A DNA stretch of 64,000 nucleotides. It comes from Marivita sp. S6314 (GTDB lineage: Bacteria; Pseudomonadota; Alphaproteobacteria; Rhodobacterales; Rhodobacteraceae). The notes beneath the pieces are model-generated. The model ran no database searches. It saw nothing but the letters and a program-made list of their open reading frames with translations, and was not told the DNA's origin. The translations under genes were made by a program, and so were the position numbers. The DNA lies in assembly GCF_023015985.1 (NCBI RefSeq), contig NZ_JALKAO010000002.1, positions 310,001 to 374,000 on the forward strand. The letters are read 5' to 3'. This document shows, piece by piece, positions 17,249-25,269 of this stretch. Numbering within the stretch: the stretch's first letter is position 1; each line of letters starts with the position of its first letter.

Positions 17249-17938
17249 ATGAAACTCTTTGTAGGCCTCGGCAATCCCGGTGCGAAATACGCCAAGAACC
17301 GGCACAATATCGGGTTCATGGCGCTGGACGAGATCGCGTCGGATCACGGGTTTGGATCGTGGAAAGCCAAGTTTCAGGGACAGGTGACCGAAGGGCGTCT
17401 TGGGTCTGACAAGGTGCTGCTGCTCAAGCCCGAGACCTTTATGAACAGGTCCGGCCAGTCGGTTCAGGCGGCGATGCAGTTTTACAAACTCGTCCCCGGC
17501 GATGTGACCGTGTTCCACGATGAGCTGGACCTCGCCCCCGGCAAATGCCGCGTGAAACAGGGCGGCGGGCATGCCGGGCATAATGGGCTGCGGTCGATCC
17601 ACGGGCATATCGGTGAGGCCTATGGGCGCGTGCGGCTGGGCATCGGGCATCCGGGACACAAGGACAAGGTCGCGGGATATGTGCTCAACGATTTTCCCAA
17701 GGCGGATGCGGAGTGGCTGGACGACCTGCTGCGCGGGATTTCGGATGGCGCTGCACATCTGGCGGATGGCGACACTGGCAAGTTCATGAACGCGGTTGCG
17801 TTGCGGGTGAACCCGCCCCGGTCTTCGACGACCAAACCCAAGACGGAAAAGGCGGACCTGCCGAAATCTGCGCCCAAGGCTGACCCCGAACCGGACACAC
17901 GCAGCGCGATGCAGAAGCTGATGGACAAGTTTCGGTGA
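17249..17938 (+). CDS. pth: Peptidyl-tRNA hydrolase
   Basis: 229-aa Pth, which releases stalled peptides from tRNA. The active-site residues are present: Asn9 in LGNPG, His19 in AKNRHNIGF, Asn66 in PETFMNRSGQ and Asp91 in FHDELDLAPG. The typical GGHAGHNGLRSI lies at about 106-117. A C-terminal Lys/Pro-rich extension of about 35 residues (NPPRSSTTKPKTEKAD onward) is longer than in the E. coli enzyme and is common in alphaproteobacteria. The next gene starts inside its stop region (GTGA). Confidence 0.96.
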   Translation: MKLFVGLGNPGAKYAKNRHNIGFMALDEIASDHGFGSWKAKFQGQVTEGRLGSDKVLLLKPETFMNRSGQSVQAAMQFYKLVPGDVTVFHDELDLAPGKCRVKQGGGHAGHNGLRSIHGHIGEAYGRVRLGIGHPGHKDKVAGYVLNDFPKADAEWLDDLLRGISDGAAHLADGDTGKFMNAVALRVNPPRSSTTKPKTEKADLPKSAPKADPEPDTRSAMQKLMDKFR

Positions 17939-18972
17939 GCCTCGCCATTGCGTTGATGGCGCAGGCGGGTCATTGCGCGGCTCTGGGATCGCCCTTCATG
18001 GCGCGGATGTTGCCGTTGCTGGCGCAGGTCTGGCCACATGGGTCTGATCTGGACGCGGATATTCAGGCCTATCAGGGCGACATTGGGCCAAAGGGACATT
18101 CCCTGCCGCTGCGCCTTGCATCGGGGTTACATGCGCTCGTGCTCACCGGGCAGGACGCCGCGTTGATCGCCGCCTATCCGCCGAACGCGGTGTCTGATGC
18201 AGCGTTGCAAGCAGCACTGTCCGACGCGTTGCAAACGCATAGCCCGTTCCTGCGCAACTGGATCACCTCACCACCGCAGACTAACGAAGTGCGCCGGAGT
18301 GCCGCCCTGATCGCGGGCACGCATGCGATTGTCGCCATGACCCGGGTGCCGGAGATCCACTTGTCCGAACTGGGGGCAAGTGGTGGGTTGAACCTGATGT
18401 TCGACCAATACGCGTTAGAGACAGCGCAGGGGCGGTTGGGGCCAGACACCCCTGCCCTGACACTCACGCCGGACTGGTCCGGCCCCTTGCCTAAGCTGAC
18501 TGGCTTTACCATGCAGGACCGACGCGGTGTCGATCTGAACCCGCTCAACCCGCGTGATCCGGCGGATGCGCTGCGATTGCGGGCCTATCTTTGGGCCGAC
18601 CAGCCAGACCGCCTTGCGTTGACCGAAGCGGCCCTCGCGGCAAGCGCGGCGGCTGTGGATCGCGGCGATGCGGTGGACTGGCTGGAACGGCGTCTTGCGA
18701 CCGCACCGGCGGGCCGGACGCATCTGATCACCCACACAATCGCTTGGCAGTACTTTCCGGCAGAACGGCAGGCCAAAGGCACCGCTTTGATCGAGGCGGC
18801 AGGCGCGCGGGCCACCGCAGTGACCCCGTTGGCATGGCTGCGCATGGAAGCCGATGACGGCACACGCGGGGCCGCTTTGACTGCACGGGTTTGGCCCGGG
18901 GATCGTTACATTGCACTGGGACGTGCCGATTTCCATGGCCGTTGGGTGGATTGGCAGGGCGATCCCACCTAA
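17935..18972 (+). CDS. DUF2332 family protein
   Basis: A 345-aa soluble protein with the features of DUF2332: the N-terminal SPFMARMLPLLAQVWP, NEVRRSAALIAGTHAIVA, and the diagnostic LSELGASGGLNLMFDQYA around residue 145. A C-terminal block VWPGDRYIALGRADFHGRWV completes it. The family resembles a methyltransferase-like fold but has no established reaction. The GTG start at 17935 overlaps the pth stop by 4 nt, so it is translationally coupled to pth. Confidence 0.85.
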   Translation: MSLAIALMAQAGHCAALGSPFMARMLPLLAQVWPHGSDLDADIQAYQGDIGPKGHSLPLRLASGLHALVLTGQDAALIAAYPPNAVSDAALQAALSDALQTHSPFLRNWITSPPQTNEVRRSAALIAGTHAIVAMTRVPEIHLSELGASGGLNLMFDQYALETAQGRLGPDTPALTLTPDWSGPLPKLTGFTMQDRRGVDLNPLNPRDPADALRLRAYLWADQPDRLALTEAALAASAAAVDRGDAVDWLERRLATAPAGRTHLITHTIAWQYFPAERQAKGTALIEAAGARATAVTPLAWLRMEADDGTRGAALTARVWPGDRYIALGRADFHGRWVDWQGDPT

Positions 18973-18998
18973 GTTGCGGTGCAACAGGAGATCACACC

Positions 18999-19382
18999 AT
19001 GGAACAAGACGAATCCGTTAACGTATTGGGCGGCGCATTGGCCCATTGCTCGTCCGACCCTTTGACCGGGTTCTTCCGCGACGGGCATTGCAACACCTGT
19101 GCCGCCGATCAGGGCAGCCATACCGTGTGTGCCGTAATGACGGCAGAGTTCCTCGCGTTTTCCAAATATGTCGGCAATGACCTGAGCACCCCCATGCCCC
19201 AGTTCCGCTTTCCGGGGCTGAAGCCCGGCGATAGCTGGTGCCTGTGCGCCGGGCGGTTCCTGCAAGCCCATGACGAAGGCTGCGCACCCAAGGTGAACCT
19301 TGAGGCGACGCATAAGCGCGCGCTGGAAATTGTGCCGCTGGACGTGTTGGAGGAACACAACATCACGGCATCGGGCAAGTAA
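18999..19382 (+). CDS. DUF2237 family protein
   Basis: A 127-aa protein of the DUF2237 family: VLGGALAHCSSDPLTGFFRD at the N-terminus, CNTCAADQGSHTVCAVMTAE, FLAFSKYVGNDLSTPMPQ and GDSWCLCAGRFLQAHDEG. The many conserved Cys residues (CNTC, CLC) suggest a metal site. Function is unknown; the family is widespread in bacteria and some eukaryotes. An AGGAG lies 10 nt before the ATG at 18999. It is the last gene of the plus-strand run starting at pth. Confidence 0.88.
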   Translation: MEQDESVNVLGGALAHCSSDPLTGFFRDGHCNTCAADQGSHTVCAVMTAEFLAFSKYVGNDLSTPMPQFRFPGLKPGDSWCLCAGRFLQAHDEGCAPKVNLEATHKRALEIVPLDVLEEHNITASGK

Positions 19383-19388
19383 GCCCGC

Positions 19389-19600
19389 TCAGGATGCCTT
19401 GTCGATCCGGGGCGCGACATTGGCGCCCGCAACGGGCAATGCGTCCGACATCAACTCATCAATGAACAGGCTTAATAGCTGCGGGCGCCCTGACACGTTC
19501 GCCTTGCGATAAATCGCGTTGGTCTGTGCTTTCACAGTGCCTTCGGACGTGTTGCGCAACGCCGCGATGTCCGCCGTGCTCAGCCCCTTGATCGAAAACA
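19389..19600 (-). pseudogene. C-terminal remnant of a LuxR-family regulator
   Basis: About 65 residues of a LuxR-type DNA-binding domain remain: GLSTADIAALRNTSEGTVKA, then QTNAIYRKANVSGRPQLLSLF and a short tail. The normal first helix (L-T-x-R-E-x-x-V-L) is replaced by [11 protein letters not shown], and everything N-terminal is missing because trpB ends at 19613. There is no start codon or ribosome site of its own. This looks like a breakpoint at which the 3' end of trpB was joined to the last part of a regulator gene. Translational read-through from trpB is not possible in this frame without a frameshift. Confidence 0.7.
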
Positions 19601-19612
19601 GACGTTTAGGCG

Positions 19613-20845
19613 TCAGCGGCCTTCTTCGCCCATATCGATTCCCAAATGGCGCGCGACCGAATAGATGTCTTTGTCGCCGCGACCGCACATATTCATGCAG
19701 ATGATGTGGTCCTTGGGCAGATCGGGGGCGATCTTCATCACGTGGGCCAAGGCGTGGGACGGCTCAAGCGCCGGGATAATGCCCTCGGTGGCACAGCAGA
19801 GCTGGAACGCCTCAAGTGCTTCCTTGTCGGTGATGGCAACGTATTGCGCGCGGCCGATTTCGTGCAGCCAGGAATGCTCGGGGCCGATGCCGGGGTAATC
19901 GAGGCCCGCAGAGATGGAATAGCCTTCGAGGATTTGACCGTCGTCGTCCTGCAACAGATAAGTGCGGTTGCCGTGCAGCACGCCGGGGCGGCCGCCGGTG
20001 AGGGACGCGCAATGCTCCATCTTGGCGTTCACACCTTTGCCGCCGGCTTCGACGCCGATGATGTTGACCTCCTTGTCGTCGAGGAACGGATAGAAGAGGC
20101 CCATCGCGTTCGAGCCACCGCCGATGGCCGCGATGATGGTGTCTGGGTTGCGGCCCTCGGCCTCCATCATCTGTTCCTTAGCTTCCTTGCCGATGATCGA
20201 CTGGAAATCGCGGACCATCGCCGGGTACGGGTGCGGACCGGCCACTGTGCCGATGCAATAGAACGTGTCGCGCACATTGGTGACCCAGTCGCGCAGGGCG
20301 TCATTCATCGCGTCCTTGAGCGTGCCGCGCCCGGAGGTCACCGGGATCACCTCAGCACCGAGCAGTTTCATGCGGAACACGTTGGGTTGCTGGCGTTCGA
20401 CATCATGCGCGCCCATGTAGACCACGCATTTCAAGCCGAACTTGGCGCAGACGGTGGCAGTGGCCACGCCGTGCTGACCCGCGCCGGTTTCGGCGATGAT
20501 GCGGGTCTTGCCCATGCGGCGGGCGAGGATGATCTGGCCCAGAACGTTGTTGATCTTGTGCGCGCCGGTGTGGTTCAGCTCATCGCGCTTCATGTAGACT
20601 TTCGCGCCGCCCAGATGGTCGGTCAGGCGTTCGGCGTGGTAAAGCGGGCTGGGGCGGCCGACATAATGCTTCCAGAGGAAGTTCATTTCCTCCCAGAAGC
20701 TGTCATCGGTCTTGGCGCGTTCATATTGCTCTTCCAGTTCGAGAATGAGCGGCATCAGGGTTTCAGAGACGAACCGCCCCCCGAAAATCCCAAAGCGGCC
20801 CTTTTCGTCGGGACCAGTCATAAAAGAGTTAAAAAGATCGTTCAT
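19613..20845 (-). CDS. trpB: Tryptophan synthase beta chain
   Basis: 410-aa TrpB (trpB1 type), which joins indole and serine to make tryptophan on pyridoxal phosphate. The PLP lysine is Lys97 in [22 protein letters not shown] and the phosphate-binding [10 protein letters not shown] are intact; [16 protein letters not shown] is near residue 300. The ATG at 20845 is preferred to the one at 20857. No trpF is visible, and trpA is 14.4 kb away in the opposite orientation. A LuxR relic begins 13 nt beyond its stop. Confidence 0.96.
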   Translation of the reverse strand: MNDLFNSFMTGPDEKGRFGIFGGRFVSETLMPLILELEEQYERAKTDDSFWEEMNFLWKHYVGRPSPLYHAERLTDHLGGAKVYMKRDELNHTGAHKINNVLGQIILARRMGKTRIIAETGAGQHGVATATVCAKFGLKCVVYMGAHDVERQQPNVFRMKLLGAEVIPVTSGRGTLKDAMNDALRDWVTNVRDTFYCIGTVAGPHPYPAMVRDFQSIIGKEAKEQMMEAEGRNPDTIIAAIGGGSNAMGLFYPFLDDKEVNIIGVEAGGKGVNAKMEHCASLTGGRPGVLHGNRTYLLQDDDGQILEGYSISAGLDYPGIGPEHSWLHEIGRAQYVAITDKEALEAFQLCCATEGIIPALEPSHALAHVMKIAPDLPKDHIICMNMCGRGDKDIYSVARHLGIDMGEEGR

Positions 20846-20905
20846 CGCGCGCCTCATCTATCGAACGCGACACAGGTAGCGAGGTGTGGCGGTCGGGGCA
20901 AGGGG

Positions 20906-20949
20906 AAGCGCCTTCGAAGGCGCTTGGGCAAGCGGCTTCGAAGCCGCTT
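20906..20949. repeat. Two tandem 20-bp palindromes
   Basis: AAGCGCCTTCGAAGGCGCTT (20906-20925) and AAGCGGCTTCGAAGCCGCTT (20930-20949), both perfect, differing at two symmetric positions. The second ends one base before the stop of the small gene at 20950-21180, so the pair probably terminates it upstream of trpB. Confidence 0.7.
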
Positions 20950-21180
20950 CTATCGCACCCGGCGGATCGGTTGGTCGTTGCAGAACACAACATAGTGGCG
21001 GCCATTGCGGACCGCCTGAAATCCCCGTGCCTGAACCGCATGGATAAACGCGTCATACCCGACAAGCCGTTCGACATCGCGGATCTGGCGCTTGACGACA
21101 CCGCCCTTTCGCGCTTCTGCCGAGGTCAGCATCTGGGTGAGCCATTTTTCGGGTGTCAGGTGGTCGGGCAGTCCAGGCAT
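20950..21180 (-). CDS. Small hypothetical protein, 76 aa
   Basis: The sequence reads MPGLPDHLTPEKWLTQMLTS, then RKGGVVKRQIRDVERLVG and ends ARGFQAVRNGRHYVVFCNDQ. It is basic, compact and looks like a real folded small protein of the type found beside trp genes in Rhodobacterales, but I cannot assign a function. A TTG at 21201 is an alternative start. It lies 14-35 nt downstream of the MATE gene stop on the same strand, so it may be co-transcribed with that gene. Confidence 0.65.
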   Translation of the reverse strand: MPGLPDHLTPEKWLTQMLTSAEARKGGVVKRQIRDVERLVGYDAFIHAVQARGFQAVRNGRHYVVFCNDQPIRRVR

Positions 21181-21214
21181 GGCGGCACAGTCGCAGAACA
21201 AGGTGAAGACCCGG

Positions 21215-22543
21215 TTAACGGCTGACAGAGCGTTCCAACGCCGGATAGCGTAGCGCGAGCGTTGCCCCGCGCGCCAGGAACGAAATGGTCAAAGCAGCCC
21301 AGAGGCCATGATTGCCCCATGTCGGCACCAGAGCCACAACAGCACAGGCGTAGATCACCGCCGAGACGATCATCATGTTGCGCATGTCAGCGGTGCGTGT
21401 GGCCCCGACGAAGATGCCATCAAACATGAACGACGCCAGCGCCACGACCGGGGTGACGATCAGCCAGGGCAAAAAGCTGGTGGCGGCGGATTGCACATCG
21501 GCGTTCGTTGTCATCACCGTGATGACCTGCGGACCCAGCGCCCAGATCCCAACCGCCAGCAGGACCGCTGTTGCGAGCCCCCAGAGGCTGACAACCCGCG
21601 TGGCCCGCCTGAGCGTGGGCAGCGCTCGTGCGCCCACCGCCTGCCCCACCAGCGTTTCTGCGGAAAACGCGAACCCGTCGAGCGCGTAGGCGGTGACGTG
21701 CAGGAATTGCAGCAGGATCTGGTTGGCCGCCAGCGTGACATCGCCGAAATCCGCAGCCAGAAACATGAACGACAGGAACATCCCTTCCAGCAGCAGGGAC
21801 CGGATCAGGATGTCGGAATTGACCCGCGCCATGCGGACCAGCTTGATCCGGTCGAACACGCGATGCCAGGAGCGCCAGCCCGGCCCGGCAAAGGCGGCGC
21901 GGCACAAGACGAGCCCCATGGCGAGGCCCGCCCATTCGGCCAGCACGGTCGCAAAAGCCACCCCGGCAACGCCAAGGTCCAGACCCAGCACAAACCAGAT
22001 GCTGAGCACCACGTTGACACCATTCATCCCCACTTGCAGCACAAGCACTGCGCGGGTGCGTTCCTGCGCGATCAGCCAGCCGGTGATGCCCAGCACCGCA
22101 ATGGCCGCAGGCGCAGACCAGACCCGGATGGCCATATACTGCGCCGCCAACGTTTCAACGGCCGCACTTCCCGGTGCGAGCGACAGAGCGGCCCAGATCA
22201 GCGGTCCTTGCAGCAGAATGATCGCCACTCCGGCGACAACGCCGATCATCAGCACGCGGGTCAGGATCGCGGCGACCTCGGCGTGATCGCCCTGCCCTTT
22301 CGCCTGCGCCGCCAGCCCGGTGGTGCCCATCCGCAGAAAGCCGAACACCCAGTAGAGCGCCGACAGGACAATGGCCCCCAGCCCCACCGCGCCAATCGGG
22401 GCGGCTTCGCCCATCTGGCCAATCACACCCGTGTCCACCGCCCCGAGGATCGGGATGGTGACGTTGGACAGCACAATCGGCAGCGCGATCCTGAGGACTC
22501 GTCGATTGGTGATCCCGGACCGCGCGTCGGCTGTGTCAGTCAT
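21215..22543 (-). CDS. MATE family efflux transporter (DinF-like)
   Basis: 442-aa transporter with about 12 membrane segments. It opens with NRRVLRIALPIVLSNVTIPI, LGAVDTGVIGQMGEAAPIGA and GFLRMGTTGLAAQAKGQGD, the DinF-branch signature, and ends with LALRYPALERSVSR. It likely exports organic cations or oxidised metabolites. The ATG at 22543 overlaps the upstream thioesterase by 8 nt; a longer frame to 22777 lies inside that gene and is not coding. It is the third gene of a thioesterase-thioesterase-MATE run. Confidence 0.9.
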   Translation of the reverse strand: MTDTADARSGITNRRVLRIALPIVLSNVTIPILGAVDTGVIGQMGEAAPIGAVGLGAIVLSALYWVFGFLRMGTTGLAAQAKGQGDHAEVAAILTRVLMIGVVAGVAIILLQGPLIWAALSLAPGSAAVETLAAQYMAIRVWSAPAAIAVLGITGWLIAQERTRAVLVLQVGMNGVNVVLSIWFVLGLDLGVAGVAFATVLAEWAGLAMGLVLCRAAFAGPGWRSWHRVFDRIKLVRMARVNSDILIRSLLLEGMFLSFMFLAADFGDVTLAANQILLQFLHVTAYALDGFAFSAETLVGQAVGARALPTLRRATRVVSLWGLATAVLLAVGIWALGPQVITVMTTNADVQSAATSFLPWLIVTPVVALASFMFDGIFVGATRTADMRNMMIVSAVIYACAVVALVPTWGNHGLWAALTISFLARGATLALRYPALERSVSR

Positions 22544-23042
22544 TCCGCGGCATGAGAAAATGCGCCGTGGCCTGTGCAAAGGGGCGGTCCCGGTTGTCCT
22601 GCCAGGCTTCGGCTTGGACCGACGCATAACGGCGTCCGGCGCGGGTGATGGTCGCACGTGCATAGGCGTCGCGCGGCAGGCCGGATCGCAGGTAGTCGAC
22701 GGTGAAATCAATGGTCTTGGGCAATCGGGGCAGATCCCCGGCCGCCAGCGCTTCGACATCCAGCGCGCCGCTTTCAAGGTCTTCCCAGATATAGGCCCAG
22801 CTGAGAGTGATCACGGCTGTTACTTCAAGAAACGCCGCGGTCACGCCGCCATGGATCGCGGGCAGGGTCGGATTGCCGATCAGTTTCTCGGCAAAGGGCA
22901 GGATCGCGGTCACCTCATCGCCTCTGCGGTCAAAGCTGATGCCCATGAAGGTGATATAGGGCACACCGCTCACCAGCGCGGTGAGGGCTGCATCGCGGCG
23001 CTGCTTGACGATCTGGACGGGTTCGGGCGTTTTGCGGGCCAT
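22536..23042 (-). CDS. PaaI-type hotdog thioesterase
   Basis: 168-aa protein with a single hotdog fold: GVPYITFMGISFDRRGDEVT, LIGNPTLPAIHGGVTAAFLE (the helix-containing H-G-G motif) and TIDFTVDYLRSGLPRDAYAR. The family hydrolyses acyl- or aryl-CoA thioesters. It starts one nucleotide after the stop of another thioesterase gene and overlaps the MATE gene downstream. The pair may act as a heteromer or on different substrates. Confidence 0.85.
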   Translation of the reverse strand: MARKTPEPVQIVKQRRDAALTALVSGVPYITFMGISFDRRGDEVTAILPFAEKLIGNPTLPAIHGGVTAAFLEVTAVITLSWAYIWEDLESGALDVEALAAGDLPRLPKTIDFTVDYLRSGLPRDAYARATITRAGRRYASVQAEAWQDNRDRPFAQATAHFLMPRND

Positions 23043-23043
23043 G

Positions 23044-23466
23044 TCAGCGGCCCTCCACGGTAAAGGCACCTGTGGCCGAGGCAACAGGGCGATCCGTGTC
23101 TTCGTCGCAGGCCGTGGCCCGGACAAACGCAACCGTCCGGGTTATGTGATACACATGCGCCTTGGCGGTGATCGCCTGCCCCGGGGTCGCGCCGCGCATA
23201 TAGTCAATGCGCAGGTCGATGGTGGCGGTGCCTGCGGGCGCATCCGGATGGGACATCACTGCGGCGCCGCCGCAGGTGTCCATGAGTGCTGACACGGCCC
23301 CGCCATGGATCACACCGGTTTTCGGATCGCCAACCAGATGGTCGGCATAGGGCATGGTGATCTCTGCCGAGCCATCACCGATCTCGACGATTTCCATCCC
23401 CAGCGCCTTGGCATGGGGAAGAAAGGCAATGAACTGTTTGGCGATCTGGGCTTTGTTCGCGGTCAT
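23044..23466 (-). CDS. PaaI-type hotdog thioesterase
   Basis: 140-aa hotdog thioesterase: LGMEIVEIGDGSAEITMPYA, VGDPKTGVIHGGAVSALMDT (the H-G-G-x-x-x-x-L-x-D active-site helix with catalytic Asp) and TIDLRIDYMRGATPGQAITA. It is closer to the canonical PaaI sequence than its downstream neighbour. The ATG at 23466 follows GGAGCCACC; a longer reading to 23625 has no support. It is the first gene of the thioesterase-thioesterase-MATE operon and divergent from the DUF421 gene. Confidence 0.87.
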   Translation of the reverse strand: MTANKAQIAKQFIAFLPHAKALGMEIVEIGDGSAEITMPYADHLVGDPKTGVIHGGAVSALMDTCGGAAVMSHPDAPAGTATIDLRIDYMRGATPGQAITAKAHVYHITRTVAFVRATACDEDTDRPVASATGAFTVEGR

Positions 23467-23606
23467 GGTGGCTCCTGCACTGCGCCCTAGGCTTACGCCT
23501 GCCAGCGCGCGAAGGCCAGAGGCCCGGAGCCATTGGGGAACCAGCGGTGGTCGCAGACGTTTCCCCTTCAACCGCAATGCGCGGGCATCACCTGAAGGGA
23601 CCTTAC

Positions 23607-24146
23607 ATGATTGAAGATATGACATGGACGGTTCTGAAAGCCGTCAGCCTGTCCGCGGTCGCGTTGATCTGGGTCATTCTGCTCGTGCGCGTGGTGGGCT
23701 TACGGTCTTTTTCGAAGATGACATCGTTTGATTTCGTGGTCACAGTGGCCACCGGGTCGCTGTTGGCCGGGGCCGGTCAGGCGTCTGACCTGTCGGCCTT
23801 TCTGACGGCGAACGCGGCGATTGCCGGTCTGATGGGGGCTCAGGTTGGATTGCAGATGGCGCGTCGGGTGTCACCGCGCGCGCGTCGCCTGATGCAGAAC
23901 GATCCGGTTCTTCTCATGGAAAACGGGACCATTGATGAGGTCGCTTTGGCGAAAACGCGCGTTGCGCGGACGGACCTGATCACGAAGTTGCGCGAAGCGA
24001 ACGTTCTGGCGTTCCACGAGGTGCGCGCCGTGGTGCTGGAAACGACCGGTGACATCTCGGTTTTACATGGCGCGCATCTTTCCGACGATCTGCTGGAGGG
24101 TGTGCGCCGCATGAGCGGGAGCCGACTTGCCGATCCCCGGAGGTGA
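23607..24146 (+). CDS. DUF421 (YetF-like) membrane protein
   Basis: 179-aa protein with three N-terminal membrane helices (to about residue 85) and a small soluble C-terminal domain. Characteristic sequences are LLVRVVGLRSFSKMTSFDFV, VTVATGSLLAGA, LMENGTIDEVALAKTRV and LREANVLAFHEVRAVVLETT. DUF421 proteins are associated with envelope or spore functions in Firmicutes; the role here is unknown. GAAGGGA lies 7 nt before the ATG at 23607. Downstream is a merR gene. Confidence 0.88.
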   Translation: MIEDMTWTVLKAVSLSAVALIWVILLVRVVGLRSFSKMTSFDFVVTVATGSLLAGAGQASDLSAFLTANAAIAGLMGAQVGLQMARRVSPRARRLMQNDPVLLMENGTIDEVALAKTRVARTDLITKLREANVLAFHEVRAVVLETTGDISVLHGAHLSDDLLEGVRRMSGSRLADPRR

Positions 24147-24178
24147 CCCTATGGTCAACCCAAGGCGAGGAGATCGGG

Positions 24179-24550
24179 ATGAGCGACCAAAAGCTCAGCT
24201 TCAAGGAAATGTGCGCGAAGTTCGATGTGACGCCGCGCACGTTGCGGTATTACGAATATATCGAGCTTTTGCAGCCCGAGCGGGATGGCCGTTCGCGCTG
24301 GTACGGGCCAAAGGAAGTTGCGCGCATGACGCTGATCCTGCGCGGACGCAAGTTCGGGTTCCAGCTTGAAGACATCCGGCAGTGGCTTCTGATCTACGAA
24401 CATGAAGGCACCGAAGCCCAGATGCAGGCCTGGATCGAACTGGCCGATCGACAATTGGCCGAACTGGACGAGCAGCGCGCACAGTTGGACGAGGCGATTT
24501 CAGAGCTTCGGCAACTGCGCGACGATACCGCTGCAAGCCTGGGCAACTGA
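24179..24550 (+). CDS. MerR family transcriptional regulator
   Basis: 123-aa regulator: FKEMCAKFDVTPRTLRYYEY is the MerR helix-turn-helix, RSRWYGPKEVARMTLILRGR the wing, and the C-terminal 50 residues form a dimerisation coiled coil. No Cys pattern for metal sensing is present. It is a close paralogue of the MerR protein at 24838 (shared K/R-F-G-F-x-L-E-x-I-R-Q). The ATG at 24179 has GAGGAG upstream; a GTG at 24143 is less likely. Confidence 0.88.
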   Translation: MSDQKLSFKEMCAKFDVTPRTLRYYEYIELLQPERDGRSRWYGPKEVARMTLILRGRKFGFQLEDIRQWLLIYEHEGTEAQMQAWIELADRQLAELDEQRAQLDEAISELRQLRDDTAASLGN

Positions 24551-24613
24551 AGCTTCGTCAACGCCCGGGCCTGAGGCTTTGAAGCGGCTTTCAGACACAG
24601 CAGAGTGATTAAC

Positions 24614-24656
24614 CCCGGATACACCGATTCCGGGTAAGATATTCCATACCGAATAT
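24614..24656. promoter_or_regulatory. Hairpin and short inverted repeat in the merR-merR gap
   Basis: CCCGGA-N9-TCCGGG (24614-24634) is a probable terminator of the first merR. It is followed by ATATTC-N6-GAATAT (24639-24656), a possible operator. The gap of 287 nt between the two merR genes has no coding content. Confidence 0.4.
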
Positions 24657-24720
24657 GTGAACGCCCCTCAAAGCGCTTTGAAAGATAGTTTCGCTGCCCC
24701 GCACCTGACGTGGAATGATC

Positions 24721-24767
24721 TTACGTCAACGAAAAAGTGACGTGGCGTCTGAGTTACGTCAACGTAA
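24721..24767. promoter_or_regulatory. Repeated TTACGTCAACG operator-like sites
   Basis: TTACGTCAACGAAA (24721-24734) and the perfect inverted repeat TTACGT-CA-ACGTAA (24754-24767) lie 33 nt apart, upstream of the second merR. The pattern resembles sites reported for LiuR-type MerR regulators of acyl-CoA catabolism. I infer autoregulation and control of the fatty-acid oxidation genes downstream. Confidence 0.55.
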
Positions 24768-24837
24768 ATTCCCATTGTATGAAAGCCCCAGCCTTCGCAT
24801 TTCGATGTCATGACGGCACCGAACTGAGGAAACGAGA

Positions 24838-25242
24838 ATGACTGATGACCGCATCATGACGATCCGCGAAATGTGCGACGCCTATAACGTCACACCACGC
24901 ACATTGCGTTTTTACGAATCGAAGGAATTGCTGTTCCCGATCCGGGACGGCCAGAAGCGACTGTTCACCAAGCGCGATCGCGCGCGGCTCAAGCTGATCC
25001 TGCGCGGCAAGCGTTTTGGCTTCAGCCTTGAGGAGATTCGCCAGCTTCTGGACCTCTATCACATGGGCGATCAGCAGCAGACGCAGCTGGCCCGCACCTA
25101 CGAAATCGCCAAACAGCGCCTGACCGAGATGGAAAACCAGCGCGACGAGCTGAACCAGGCGATTGAAGAACTCAAAGAACAGATGCGTTGGGGCGAGAAG
25201 ATGCTCGCGTCGATGGATCAGACCAAAAAGGCGGCTGAATAA
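24838..25242 (+). CDS. MerR family regulator of the fatty-acid oxidation operon
   Basis: 134-aa MerR protein: TIREMCDAYNVTPRTLRFYE is the helix-turn-helix, DGQKRLFTKRDRARLKLILR the wing, and residues 75-130 a long coiled coil (LARTYEIAKQRLTEMENQRD). No metal-binding Cys is present, fitting the acyl-CoA-responsive LiuR-like group rather than metal sensors. It begins a co-directional run with acyl-CoA dehydrogenase (27 nt gap) through to fadB. TTACGT palindromes lie in its promoter. I infer that it represses the operon until acyl-CoAs bind. Confidence 0.87.
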   Translation: MTDDRIMTIREMCDAYNVTPRTLRFYESKELLFPIRDGQKRLFTKRDRARLKLILRGKRFGFSLEEIRQLLDLYHMGDQQQTQLARTYEIAKQRLTEMENQRDELNQAIEELKEQMRWGEKMLASMDQTKKAAE

Positions 25243-25269
25243 GCCATTCGGTTTTAGGAGAGACCCAAC

